DNA of 64,000 nt from Embiotoca jacksoni (GCA_022577435.1 JAKOON010000008.1:17285001-17349000); one strand, 5' to 3'; positions 49,476-61,080 are shown, counted from the stretch's first letter. Notes: generated by a model not told the origin, from the sequence alone. Made by a program: numbers and translations.

Positions 49476-52400
49476 TATAATAGATAGATAGATAATATAT
49501 AATAGATAAATATATAATAGATAGATAGATAGATTAATAGATAATAGATAGATACTTTATTAATCTCGGAGTGAAATTTTTGTTACAGCAGCATTAAAAA
49601 AAAGCACATTCTATACAATAAAATAAGATAAATAATGTTAAATAAAGATAAATAATATTAAATAAACTAACCTAAACATAACCTAAATCTTTATGTTTTT
49701 TGAGTCAGTTTCTAGCACTATTTTCTTCAGGCAATGAAGTTGGGCTGGGGTAGATACAATCATTATCGCTCTATTCACATTCACATTCATATTTTACTAA
49801 AACAACAGATGTTTGCAAAATTACCCACAAAATGTGAATGTGATTGATGTTTTCAGCAATGAATCATGTTAAGAATTAAATCTAGACTTTTTAAATGTGT
49901 TATACAAAAACTTGGATAACTAATTTTGTCTTGAACCACAGCTTGCTCAGATTCATTTATTTGACACGGTTTTGTAGAACAGTAAATAAGATCATATAAT
50001 TTGATTCAACCAAACTTAGCTAAATGAGGTTATTGCTCATCCAGGTCATCCAGCATCACATACTTTTATGGACTGTATATTTTGTGTTTTTCCATAGATT
50101 TTTTTTTTTTTTTTGCCCCAGACCTGCCTGAACGAACACCAGAATTGTAACTGAAGTATTATGACAAGATTTGGAGCATTTAGTAATTGTTTGATTAATT
50201 GATTGGCAAACCATATTGATAATAGATTAATAGTTTTTAAATTTATAAAACTGTATTTATTGTTTTTTTCCTGGTAATTGTAAACAGAATATCTTTAAGT
50301 GTTGGACTGTTGGTCAGACAAAACAAGACGGTTGATGATTTTACCCATGGCACCGAGAAACCACAAGATGCATTTTAATATATTTCTGCCTATTTTGTAG
50401 CATAAACAACTAATTGATTAATTGTGAACAGTTTTTTCTTTTACAGTTTCCTTGAGTAGCCTGCATAATGAAATGACAATTCTTCCATCTTTTTTTTTTT
50501 ATTTACAGGACAACTGGGATGATGAGGATGAAGAGGAGAAAAAAGCAGAGATGAAGAAAACAGGTATGTATTTAAATGCTGCTTGATTTTCAAGAATATT
50601 GTATTTTAATTATTGGCTAAACTCTGTGGGGTTTTTTTTCCCCCCAGCAAATTCTAATGTTTTATTATTCCATTATTAACATTTTCAGAGACAAAGGTTT
50701 CTGAAAAGAAAAAATTGAGTGAAAAGATCAAAGAGAAAGAAAACCGGCTAAAACAAAAACAACAGGAGAAGATGGAGAGAGAGTTGGAGGAGAATGTGAG
50801 TGTGTTTTAAAATATTTTTATTTTTAACCTTGTATGTCTTTGATGGAAAGAAAAGATTTGTCTCTTCCTCTTGTTTGCATTGTGGCTCTGGAAAGTCTCT
50901 TTTGGTTTCTCTCTTGTTTGCAAGTGATTCCTTTTTTGTTTTACTTTCCACGTCTAATTGACGACTCCCCTGTGTCCTTATCTTGTGACCTACAACCAAC
51001 TCGGTATTATCATACGAAAGCAGATACAAAGGGAATGGGGGTGATTGTCAACTGTTTGTCACACTGTATGAAAGCTGCCCTACGGAGGAGTGACGTGGGC
51101 TTTTTGCTGGACACCTCTCTTTGAGGGTGCATGTATTTGCTCCCTCTTGCAAGAATAAATGTCCGATGTGTTTGATTTTGAACCAAGCCTCGGAGTAATT
51201 TTTCCAACAGTCTTTTAACTGTCGTCTAGTGAATACACAAGACTGTCCTCCTGTCCTTTCATCTCTAATGTTTTAATTCTGCCATCTATTATTACAGGCA
51301 GAGGAAACAGAGCTCACTCCCGAAGAAGAACTTGAGGAGAAGTTAAGGGTGAAGAAATTACAGGAAGAGGCCGACTTGGAGCTAGCAAAAGATGCTTTTG
51401 GTAATACAAGATCAGCTTGGGTCTTTTTTATTGACTTTTTAACTCCCTTTTTTTTTTTAATAGGAAAAATTGAAGTATTCTACAACTCTACTTTTTATAT
51501 ACCTGAAGCTGTGCTAATACATTTGTTTTTAAGATGATGGTGTTCATATTTAATGTTACATTTTGTTCTTGAATTGGATGAAGTCTTTGCTTGATGCCTC
51601 CCTTGGTTTTCTTCTGCTTTTTGAAGACACACATCCCACGGTTTATACTGTAGATACAATATACTGAACCTCACCTCAGAAAAATGTGGAAATGTTTTCC
51701 AACAAAATCCACTTTGTTCCCACATCATCTTAACATGCATGAATTATTAAGCCCAAAGCATGTAAAACTATAAACCATGAACTGGATTTAATTTTTTTAG
51801 ACTTCTCAATATTTGCAAGTTCAACTTGTCAGTTATGTCTGTAATGCTGACAGTGTTTCAAAAGGACCTGGACCTATTTTGGCATTTCTGGACTGTAATA
51901 TCTTACACATAATATCTTGACAACTTTATCTTTATAATAGGATCTCTGCAGTAACCTAATATGTCTTAGCGTTACACTAAAGAACTGGATCAGCTGTATA
52001 AACAACAGCAACAAACTGGAGGACCAACATGAAAGTGGAGAATTGCATCTGTGAGTCTGTGTTGAGAAGAGACCTCAAACTTTTTAAAAATATCTATTTT
52101 TCAGGTGTCAGCAGCACTTCAAACAGTGTCACCGGGATTGATGCCATGTGTCCCTCTTCCAAAGAAGACTTCACAGAGTTTGAAAAATTGCTGAAAGAGA
52201 AGATAACCCAGTTTGAAAAATCTGTGCATTATTCAAGTTTCTTGGATTCATTGTTTCGTGAACTTTGTATTTCATGTAAGAACAGAGTCTTTTACTGCAA
52301 AATATTATTACACTTCATTATTATTAGTAATAATTTAAATTTGTGCAGGCTTGACCAATAACTTGCTTTTCTTCTCCCCCTTACAGTGGAAGTAGAGGAC

Positions 52401-52870
52401 TTAAAGAAAGTCAGTAATTCCCTGACAGCCCTACTTAGTGAAAAACAGAAACAAGAAAAAGTAAGTGACTACATGCCTCAAATTTTTCATAGATGAATTA
52501 GTAGTTGATATTCAGTAGGGGGTGCTGTTGACTGAGGTCAGTCACCCAATGTCTGTTCATAGTAGAAATCACGTGTTAAAAAGTCTGTTAATATGGTTTC
52601 AATACTCAAATGAAATCAATATATAACACGTTAGTTTACCAGCTGAAGGCTTTAGTTTGTTGCATGATCTTTTGTCTGTAATATGTATACTTTTTTTGTG
52701 TTTTTTTAATTTTTTTTATTCACTTTTATTTTCTTTTACAGCAAAACAAAGGAAAGAAAAAGAAGAAAGGGGTGGTAGCTGGAGGTGGCTTGAAAGCACA
52801 GCTGAGAGACGACCTTGACTATGCAGAGTTTGATGGTGGCTACACCCAAGACTATGAGGACTTCATGTGA
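47928..52870 (+). CDS. eif3j: Eukaryotic translation initiation factor 3 subunit J, 246 aa, 8 exons
   Basis: Exons: 47928-47940, 48133-48221, 50509-50563, 50689-50795, 51298-51400, 52105-52275, 52387-52460, 52742-52870 (stop 52868-52870). The phases join to 247 codons. The start ATG lies in ACATGGCGG in a CpG island; the first exon codes only MADW plus one base. The acidic N-terminal motif WEGEDEEEDVKDNWDDEDEE matches human EIF3J. A charged coiled coil follows (KKKLSEKIKEKENRLKQKQQEK). The conserved core contains KKLQEEADLELAKDAFG and GIDAMCPSSKEDFTEF. The basic stretch KGKKKKKGVVAGGGLK precedes the C-terminus FDGGYTQDYEDFM, again as in human. It is the loosely bound eIF3 subunit that acts at the 40S decoding centre and mRNA entry channel, in the cytoplasm. 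It is shorter than human (258 aa), mainly because it lacks the N-terminal alanine run. Confidence 0.97.
49435..49592 (-). mobile_element. (GATA)n microsatellite joined to a LINE-type 3' tail
   Basis: GATA-type units, partly degenerate, at 49435-49552 are followed by ACTTTATTAATCTCGGAGTG and GAAATTTTTGTTACAGCAGC. The reverse complement matches the tail at 62617-62662, so this is the end of a minus-oriented, heavily 5'-truncated non-LTR retroelement within eif3j intron 2. Confidence 0.7.
50841..51209 (+). mobile_element. Solo LTR, copy 3 (eif3j intron 4)
   Basis: 369 bp from TGATGG to CCAACA, with perfect GTCTT duplications at 50836-50840 and 51210-51214. It contains an AATAAA at about 51154 in the position of an LTR polyadenylation signal; the TATA-like box of copies 1 and 2 is changed here to TATGAAAG. 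Sense to eif3j, 46 bases after the 50689-50795 exon. Confidence 0.87.
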
Positions 52871-53091
52871 CACTGGCTCCATCACCACTGCCCTTTCCCC
52901 CTCCCAACCCTCAGAAATGCAGCTGTACCTTTTCATGCTGTCCAGTGCCATCCTGGAAAAATCTGAACTATGTGTTGCCCCCTTCATTTTGCTTCAATGA
53001 CCAGAGGGACTATACCAGGGAGCATCCAGTCTCACCACTCTTTATTTTCATACATATGGAATTGCCTTTTCTCTGTCTCATTCAGCCTCGA

Positions 53092-53130
<39 letters not shown>

Positions 53131-53141
53131 CACACACACAC

Positions 53142-53192
<51 letters not shown>

Positions 53193-53640
53193 ATCCTGTG
53201 GTATCTGTAAGTTGACCCAGCTTCAATGAAGAATACATTGTTAACTGCTGTTGTCTGAGTTTTGCAGGGCTCATTTTTTATTAAATGTTGCTCTTGTCAA
53301 AATGGCAGATACAGTATTGCAGTTTTATGTGGAGTGACATAGAAACACAAGGTTCTATGCAAATTCTTTAACCAGAATGTCATGTATATATTATAGGTCT
53401 CACTTACCTGTGGATGGTTCTCTTACAGGAAAGTGTATATAGTATCTATAACTTTGGTTGCCAAATGCAGATCAATTATTCAGTACATTATTCATCTTTT
53501 ATCTCTGGAAAAGGTTGCATTGTGGGTGACCTGAGACTGATGCAACTTGTAAGTAGTAGTTGTAATTTTACAGAGAGCACATGACATTCACTGTAAGATA
53601 AAAGGGATAGACAAGTATAATAAATGTGACTTTAAATCCT
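52871..53640 (+). other. eif3j: eif3j 3' UTR
   Basis: No coding exon. Candidate poly(A) signals are ATTAAA 53280-53285 and AATAAA 53619-53624. Includes a long CA microsatellite. Confidence 0.45.
53099..53188. repeat. (CA)n microsatellite in eif3j 3' UTR
   Basis: About 45 CA units with two interruptions (GC at about 53130 and CG at about 53146). Confidence 0.97.
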
Positions 53641-54383
53641 CACAGCCATTCTCTTGTTACATCTCTGGAATATTCTTGAAAATGCAGAGCAAAGAGTGCA
53701 TATAAGTATTTTTTGTGCATGACAACAAGGTAATTTACTAATTTGATTTCTACTAATGCAGAAAAAGTACAGATCAGGCAAGTGGACTAACTTGCTACAA
53801 CTGGTCTCTTAATCGTTGCTTCTGCAGGCTTGTATCAAGTGTGATGAGGAGCGGGGGCTTATGGGCTTCACCCCACCATGTCTTCATATGGGCTACAGTT
53901 AGTGGAAAGGGGCATCTTTCTTCTTTTCTTTTCTAGCAATTGACCAGTTTCAATGTTACATGGACAAATGAATACATACAATGTGGAAGATCTAGCATCT
54001 GCAGTGTTTTATAAGCATCTAATTTAATAAATCACTGGTCAAAAGGACAAGCTGTGTTTCCTCTCTTGTTTACGACATCAATGAAGTGAATAAAAGAGCT
54101 CACTTATTTTTAAGGCCATGTGTAATAAATACTCTATTTACAGTTTCAAGTCAATATTTACCACAGTAAAGTTGAAAGTGTAAAGAGAAAAACGATACAA
54201 AAATTGTTTGGGGAGAAGATGCAAGGATTAGGGCTAGCTTTGTTTAGTTACATATTCACCTAATTTCAAATAAAAAAAACAGTCAATATAAAATGCTTAA
54301 ATCAAAATATAAGGTTATCCCCATCCATTCCCATCTCTGGAGGCATTCATTTGGTCTCCATGTGGCGCCTTGATCTTTAGTGT
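53641..54383. other. Spacer between convergent eif3j and cilp, including cilp 3' UTR
   Basis: AT-rich without coding potential. TTTAAT at 54023-54028 reads ATTAAA on the minus strand and would give cilp a 3' UTR of about 360 bases; an overlapping AATAAA lies on the plus strand. Confidence 0.35.
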
Positions 54384-57300
54384 TTAACTTTTGGCCTCTG
54401 TACGTCTCCCTGCAGGATTTCTGGTGCTACGTCTACGACTGTTGCGTGGAGCGTTGGCCCTCTGCCGGCGTCGGTTCTGCCTGCCTTCTCCTCGCACGAC
54501 ACTTGTTGTTGTCTGGCTTTGAGAACCCTGCACGGCTTGGAAGACACTCTGACGCGTCACCTCACGTTCTCCACAGGTGAACGTCAGCGCCACGCCATCG
54601 TTGCTCTTCATGACCCGAGATGTTCCATCAGAAGTGCCATCAAAGCAGCGGCCGAGTGCAATCTCTTTGGCTGTGCGGGGATCCTGATCTGTCACTGTAT
54701 AAATTCCGTAGTTATGGCCCAGGGGGTCAAGAGGAGCTAGCATGGTGAACTCGTTGGTGTCATTGTTGACAGCCAAGGGCAGGTGGTTGACCAGATACTC
54801 CTGAAGCATTGTGTTGACTTGAACTCTCTTACAGCTTCCTTGTGGGATCACCTTCACCAAGGAACGATCTACACGCTCCTGATCGTACAGCATCCCGCTG
54901 CACTTGAACTCTAAGCACACAGCTGAAACAGTTGCCTGGTCCATGTCGCGGATGCTACGAGTGTCTCTGAGGCCGTACAGCTGGCCTACGGTCTTGGGAT
55001 GGGTGCCCCCCATGTTGCGGGACCGCACATTGATCTCATGTGGGCTGTTGATTTTGATCTTGACGTAGCAGGCACGGTATTCCATGGGCTTGGGCCACCA
55101 ACTCAGGTAATCCTCTGTCCAGCTCATTGGGTCGTCCTCGTTGAAAGGCACGGTGTTGTAATCGTAGCGGTCTCCCTCCACTCTTGAGAAGCGGAAATGT
55201 GCTGCACTGAATGGGGCCTCCTCACATTCTCTTAAGTTCTCAAATGTGTACACTGGTCCGTTGCCTTCCTCCGCTGTGTTGGCACTTGGTTTTGCCATAT
55301 TGATACTGAATGCTGTCTTCTTCACTCTGGGGTCCTCATGGTCAGTCCGTCTGTAGTTCAGTTTACCCAGGTAAGGCTGAGGCACTCCAACAAGGTTGGG
55401 ATTGAGTTTGGGAGAAGAATGGACAGCCTCCAGTTCCTCCCCTCCGAGGTTGGCCATGACGTATGCAGAGTAGGCATCAGATTTTTGTTCATCGCAGAAG
55501 GCAGGAAGACAGGCTCCATTAGAACCAGTGACGACACTATCAAATCGGCCCCATGCACGTGGGTTGGAGGAGTAGCCAGCTGTGGGTTCCATGTTTATAA
55601 GACTAATCACAACTCCCTCAACCTGTTCACTGGGCATGAAACGATCACTGCGGAAAGCCCTCACTTTCACATAACACCTGCGGTTCTCTGGGACGTCCAA
55701 GTTAAAGAGACGCCGCTCTCTGACCTCCATGTTACCAATCAAAAAGGTTCTCTCCTCCCTTTTGCCTCGTTTTTTCTTCTCCACCTGTAGACTCCCCTCC
55801 TCCTCCCACAGGCCAGTTTCAGGGTTTAGCGACCACAGCTTCATGGTGTTGAGGTGCTCAGACATTTTCACCTGGGCCGAGTCCAGGAACACCTTCACTT
55901 CACCCGCGTTCAGGGGCTCATTGTTTTCCTCACCTCTGAAGTCAACTGAAAACATGCCATAGGTTCTCAGCGGCAGGGTGTCACCTTCCTCCCCTACAAA
56001 ATTGAGATCACTTTGAGCTGCAGCAGCTGTGGAGACGTCCCTGGGGTCGAGAAACGTGACACTAGCATTGACGTTGCCCGTGAAAACCTCTCCATTCTCC
56101 TTGTAGAAGGAATGGGGAGGAATCTGAATTTGGACCATTGCCTCCTGGCCCTCAACCTCCCCAAGCTCCAGAGTGTTGGTTTCAGTTGAACTGATGGTCA
56201 CAGGAGCTTTCTTCCTTAGAAGTTTGATCTCATGGTAAACAGCCCCTCCTTTGGTGTTAAATGGAAGTACCTTTGTGGTGTTGACAAATTTCTGCATGTT
56301 GTCCACAAAAGTGAGAACCAGCCTCTCTGTGTCTGCAGGAACCTGGATGGAGAAGGTACCTTTGTAGCCTGTGCGGCTGATTCTGAGTCCATTCATAAAG
56401 ACGTGGCCAAACCTCATTGGCTCACCATTGTCTGCAGCAATGGCCCTACCGTGCACAATGGCCTTGGTGTCCACGCATTTCTGGCAGCCACACTCCATCA
56501 CCACCATGGTGGGCAGCTGGTAGCCCTGGCATTTTAGCTGCCTCTCCTCCATCCGTGCCACGCCACAGCAGTAAGCCACTTTGTCTTTGCACCTTATGCC
56601 ATTGTCCAGCTGTCCAACACATCTACTCGAGGGGCACTTCCCCACATCATAGTAGAAAGAGTCAGTGCTGTTTTGGTAGCAGTCATGTGGAAGACGGGTG
56701 AGGTGGGATTCAGGCTTGGGGTTGCATGAATGCTCGATTCTACCTGTGTTTGAGACGTAGAAATAGAAATGTTTTAACATACAGTGATCATAGTAAAGTA
56801 TGATATAGAATACACACTACTAATATTACATAGTGCTCAAAAAGTCATGACTGTGTATTCAGCATGTGTTTACCACTTTACTGAGGACACACCTAAGATC
56901 TTGAGAGTAGCTGGTTTGGTCTTAATAGCCCCAGATGGACCACTTGCTCTGCAGTAGTACTCCCCAGCCTGCCCAGGATGCACATCTTTTAGGACCAAAG
57001 TGCTGTCAGACTGTTTCTCCATCAGACTGTTGTTATGGAACCTGTTGGTCCACACACAAGAAAAGACAAATATGATCCTGTACTTTTGAAAGTAAAACAC
57101 ATTAAATGACTCAATGGAACTCTACAGTGTATTGCAAACTAAAATGTCAATATAAGAAGTCTTACCATTGGTACTTGTCTGGCTGTGGGGTTCCTGTCAC
57201 TTTGCAGCAGAAGGCAGCACTTTGTCCCTCCCTCCTGACCTTGCTCTCAGAGTTGCTCAGTACATGAAGCTTCTCTAACATTAGAAATGAAATAGCACAT

Positions 57301-59202
57301 TACTTAACAACAGCCCTGTCGCTAAATATGCGGCTCAAAATGTTATCTCGATAGTTGACAATGTTCATGAAATCTACTGTACCGGTTCTTTTCAGCTGGA
57401 CACTGAGGACTGATGTCCGTTCAGCACTTTTGGGCACAACAACTTTGAGGGAGGCATGACCCTGCAGGTTGAATGTCAAGGTTGTGTTGCCATCAGGACA
57501 GATACCAGGGATGCGGAAATGTCCATTGTGGTCTGTAAGGGTAAGGAGTTTGCCAGAACAAAGGATGGTAGCCCCTTCAGCAGTGAGACCGCCAGAACTG
57601 CGCACAGAACCCAACAGGATGTGCTCTTCACACATACATGCGTCACAATCAGCGTTCACTTTCCCCATCACACACTGCAGGGGACAATCTAAAGAGTACA
57701 ATCAAACAAACACAAAGTTTAGTGGCTCGTAGGTTGGCAATTGCTTTTTGCAAATGACAATTGCAGAAGAGTCTGTTCAGGTAAACCAAAGCTGTCTCAC
57801 CTGTCTTTGGGCACTCGGGTCCATTGCATGTTTTCCCTTCTAATTTAGGTCCATTGCAAGACATTGAGCGAGATTGGCATTTTCGATGTCGAAGTTGTGC
57901 CCCCACTTGACCACAGAGGGCGGGGCATGGACTCCAGCCTGACCATGGACCCCAGGTGCCCTGAACACTGTCATCTGCTGGGTTAAAAAGCATAAATGAT
58001 ATTCAAACCATCAATTTGAAATCAAATACTATTCAATATTATTTGCATTGTTTGTATTGCCAGAAAACACCTGAACTTTGTAATGAAAAGGAGTTCTTTC
58101 AAGAGATCAGATTGTGGGGTCTGAATATTTAAGGTGTTTCATGATCAAACCTTTGGGACAGAGGAAACGGACTGCGTAGTTGGAGCAGTTGCGCCCTGGA
58201 GCTTGCTCCTCATTGAGGCACCAGAAGCCCACGGTTGGGTCTGCGTGGACCGTCTCCCCAGTTTCACGGGCCGGGACCCACTCAGTGGTTCTGGCTTCGA
58301 TTGCCCGTGGAGTCTCACAAACTCGGGCACGGTAGTAGAAGCGGATAGCTTCCAGCTGCTCGTAGTCTCCACGGCCTCCAGGATGATCAACATTGAACCA
58401 TGTGGTCCACTCGTAGTTGTCTAGACAAATAAAGAGTTCAGAAACAAACATGGCCTGAATAGCAGCTTATACTAACGGTGTTCAACATACTGTATCTACC
58501 GTAACTTATAACTAAACAAACAGGCTTTAAACATTTTATATAATATATTTGATTTAAAATTTTAGAACAAAAGTTACCCTCAGGGTGGTAGACAGCAGGA
58601 CTAGACTCTTTGTTGTCTCTTCTCCATGATCCTGCAACACATAAATCAAAATGTGTGACTAATGCTTTAACCACATCACACATGATTTGTGTACAATGCA
58701 AATATAAACTCATGGCACACAATATATCCATATGCATATATTCATGTTTCATTCATTCATATTTGGCAACTAGATTAAGTTTTAACTCCATATGTTGCTT
58801 TCTTGAAAGCAGCATTTGATGTCTGTCAATCGGAGTTTACCCAAACAAACATTGATGATTGCCAATGTATGTGTACAGTCACGTTAATCTTTAATACACA
58901 GTACACTGCTGAAGTGTGGTGGTTGGGTTTTTTAAAACCATTACGTTTTTGTTTTTTTTGAAAGCTCAAGAATGATTTTTATTTTTTTATTGACCTTTTT
59001 CCAATTGATTAAGAAAATGTAGACAGGGTCACAGAAATACACAGTAGCGTGTGTATACATTTTCAGATGTTTGTAGGGAGAGTGCAGCGGTTTTCACCAC
59101 AAATGACATCAATGTCAACATCTTTGAGAGAGACCCACCTTGAGCTGTAACAACAGTGACTGCAGTGATCCCCACGAAGAGGAGGCGAAGCCTCAGTAAC
59201 AT
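54384..59202 (-). CDS. cilp: Cartilage intermediate layer protein, 1161 aa, 8 coding exons
   Basis: Minus-strand exons in order: 59202-59139, 58631-58578, 58420-58151, 57974-57801, 57688-57383, 57274-57166, 57041-56893, 56743-54384. The phases join to 1162 codons. The signal peptide is MLLRLRLLFVGITAVTVVTA. Next come a WxxW-type domain (about 40-129; WTTWFNVDHPGGRGDYEQLE), a thrombospondin type 1 repeat (about 130-187; WGPWSGWSPCPALCG), a beta-sandwich region with many Cys (about 188-290) and an Ig-like C2 domain (about 291-376; WFHNNS and GEYYCRA). The last exon codes the CILP-specific C-terminal two thirds. A furin-type site RGKR|E follows residue 704, matching the site that splits human CILP into two chains. 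It is a secreted cartilage/meniscus matrix glycoprotein that antagonises TGF-beta/IGF signalling in mammals. The body (such as RVDRSLVKVIPQGSCKRVQV) is far closer to CILP than to CILP2 as I remember them. The tail is unusually Arg-rich. Human length is 1184. Confidence 0.96.
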
Positions 59203-59386
59203 TCTCAAACTCTGACCCCTGAACTTTCACCTCTGGTAATGTGTGATTCACAAGGAACTCCACAGAAGATTAGGTCCAGCAGCAGAAACTCTTGGTGGGA
59301 AGAGAAAGGTAAAACATGTTCCACGTTACCATTGTGCAACACTTACCACACATTCCTGCAGTTAAGTCAAAGAGAAAATAACATAT
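59203..59386 (-). promoter_or_regulatory. cilp: Putative cilp 5' UTR with upstream splice donor
   Basis: On the minus strand an AG acceptor lies about 18 bases before the cilp ATG (near 59221), and a donor (GTGTG|GTAAGTG) near 59345. A short untranslated exon upstream of 59345 is therefore plausible. The transcription start is not identified. Confidence 0.3.
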
Positions 59387-59493
59387 TAAAATTAAAACTG
59401 CAAGCAGTGATCTGCGGGCCCTCGGACGCTGCCCGTCGCCCCGACATGCAGCACGCGACGGTCCGCATATTCACGCTTGCAGTTTTAATTTTA
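59387..59493. repeat. 107-bp hairpin with perfect 19-bp inverted arms
   Basis: TAAAATTAAAACTGCAAGC at 59387-59405 is exactly complementary to 59475-59493. The GC-rich loop (CGG/GCC words) can pair further with minor offsets. It looks like a terminal inverted-repeat or MITE-like unit at the edge of the composite repeat that follows. Confidence 0.75.
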
Positions 59494-59683
59494 TTCTCGA
59501 TCTCGTTCCTTATTCTTCTTTTAAAAAAAAAAGCCTTTTGTTGGCGGCTTTAACATCTTCAAAAACTCATGAAACTTGGTGCCTGACGCATGTGCAAAGT
59601 TTTGTGAGGTTTGGAGCATTGTTTGACCTTAAACATCAACTTCCTGTGTCACGCTGAAACATCAAACTTAGCCGCATCGCCTT

Positions 59684-59757
59684 GGCATGCCTCAAGCGGG
59701 GATCGAACCCAGTTACTTCTCACTGAGGCAACTGCTCTAACCACTGCACCAGTGTGT
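59684..59757 (-). repeat. tRNA-like module 1
   Basis: Read on the minus strand: an A-box-like word TGGTGCAGTGGTTAGAGC (59751-59734) and a B box GGGTTCGATCCC (59710-59699), about 23 bases apart. The flanks do not form a proper acceptor stem, so this is tRNA-derived repeat DNA and not a tRNA gene. Confidence 0.65.
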
Positions 59758-60055
59758 CATACTATAGCATGTTGTCAGAAATATGAAAAAAAGTCATACT
59801 ATAGCATTAAAATGTATTTATGGGCTTTTGGGGGATAAAGTTGTGGTAGTTCTGACAAAAATCCAAGAAGATTTAGACACCCTTTATTTGAGTTTTTGTT
59901 TTGTATTGGGTTTTATATTTTTGTGTTTGGTATTGGTATGACTGCATTTACAATGGAAACTCAAAACCAGCAAACCGTGTGGCTTACCTTTAGGGGGACT
60001 CGCGCTCTGTGAACCATATTGTCTACTCTTAGGGGGACTTGATAAACATAGATTA

Positions 60056-60125
60056 CCTTGCGTGGGGATTGAACCTGCGTCCTTGTGAGGTCATTTCCTG
60101 TTCAGAAGCCGCGTTGTAGACTGCT
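60056..60125 (-). repeat. tRNA-like module 2 (degenerate)
   Basis: On the minus strand a B-box-like CAGGTTCAATCCCC (60077-60064) is clear, but the A box is not. Position and spacing are similar to module 1. Confidence 0.4.
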
Positions 60126-60471
60126 GGCTATCTTCAGCACTGAAGAATGAGTTGCAGCAGGAGAAAGTGTTTCACGGAGTTCACTCAGAGCTTCCAGTGA
60201 CTCAGCCGACAGTCTGGTTAACTCAACAGGTAAAAGATTCTACTTCACCAAGGTTGATATTAATGGTTCAGATTCCACCTTGGCCTGTTGATGCTGATTC
60301 AACTTTTAGTGAAGTTGAAACGTTTGGAGAAATTGAAATTTTTTTGCATCCACAACACATTACAGGAAGATATTTAATATCACTGCAGACCCCTTGAAAA
60401 CACGTATATCTACTATCCAAAGAATGTCTGTGGCAATATTGGTTGTATTTGAATGAACATTTATGGGAAGA

Positions 60472-60538
60472 TTGGTGGTGCAGTGGTTAGTGCTGTTGCC
60501 TCTCAACAAGAAGTTTTGGGTTTCAAGCCCCCCTTTAT
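60472..60538 (+). repeat. tRNA-like module 3
   Basis: A box TGGTGCAGTGGTTAGTGC (60476-60493) and B-box-like GGGTTTCAAGCCCC (60518-60531). The wording TGCTGTTGCCTCTCAACAAG is that of a very common teleost tRNA-derived repeat. Confidence 0.65.
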
Positions 60539-60613
60539 CATGACGTAAAGAAAAAATACTACTATAGAATGTCGACCCAAAAGTCATTTTTGGGTCACTT
60601 TTTGGACGACATG

Positions 60614-60635
60614 CTAACCCTAACCCTAACCCTAG
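60614..60635. repeat. Short interstitial telomere-like run
   Basis: Three consecutive CTAACC/CCCTAA units, matching the vertebrate telomere repeat, inside the composite repeat. Confidence 0.8.
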
Positions 60636-60744
60636 TATGACTTTTTTTCACATTTCTAAGAGAAAATTTCACTTTCAAAATTTCCAAAAAAGGGAAAAGT
60701 TCACTTTCTATAGTATGACTTTTATTTTTTAATTGACAAGCATG

Positions 60745-60822
60745 TGTCCAGCAAGAATCAAACCAATGACCTTCTCAATAAAAGGCACCAGCACTAACCA
60801 CTACACCATTGTGCCTGGGACA
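60745..60822 (-). repeat. tRNA-like module 4
   Basis: On the minus strand an A-box-like TGGTGTAGTGGTTAGTGC (60808-60791) and a mutated B box (TTGGTTTGATTCTTG, near 60766-60752). Confidence 0.55.
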
Positions 60823-60837
60823 CTGGGACTTTCTTTC

Positions 60838-61010
60838 ATGATTTTGACAACATGCTATGACTTTTTTTTCATATTTCGGACGACATGCTATAGAATGACT
60901 TTTTCGTCAAATTTCGGACGACATGTTATAGTATGACTTTTTTTTTTTTCATATTTCGGACGACATGCTATAGTGTGACTTTTTTCATAATTTTGATGAC
61001 ATGCTATTGC
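60838..61010 (+). repeat. Tandem minisatellite, unit about 40-45 bp
   Basis: About four imperfect units of the form ATGACTTTTTT, CATATTTCGGACGA, CATGCTATAGT. A unit in the opposite orientation is at about 59755-59810, and a diverged one near 60640-60725. Confidence 0.75.
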
Positions 61011-61080
61011 TATACGCGGAATAATAATTCCTTGAAGGACAATCGGGCTTTCGCACCATCGGTGCTCAGGCCCTAACAAG

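Larger units (their letters stand above)
59494..61080. repeat. Composite repeat: tRNA-like modules plus minisatellite
   Basis: No coding frame. The stretch contains four tRNA-promoter-like modules, a minisatellite present in both orientations, a short telomere-like run, and an end rich in inverted words (GGGCTTTCGCACC...GGTGCTCAGGCCC near 61046-61074). The overall arrangement suggests a fold-back mobile element or a nest of several elements. Confidence 0.55.

Noticed and set aside
52867..53274. Open frames of His/Thr or Cys/Val repeats
   Set aside because: These are translations of the CA microsatellite in the eif3j 3' UTR.
59684..60822. Functional tRNA genes
   Set aside because: A and B boxes are recognisable but no complete cloverleaf with a paired acceptor stem is present; several boxes are mutated.
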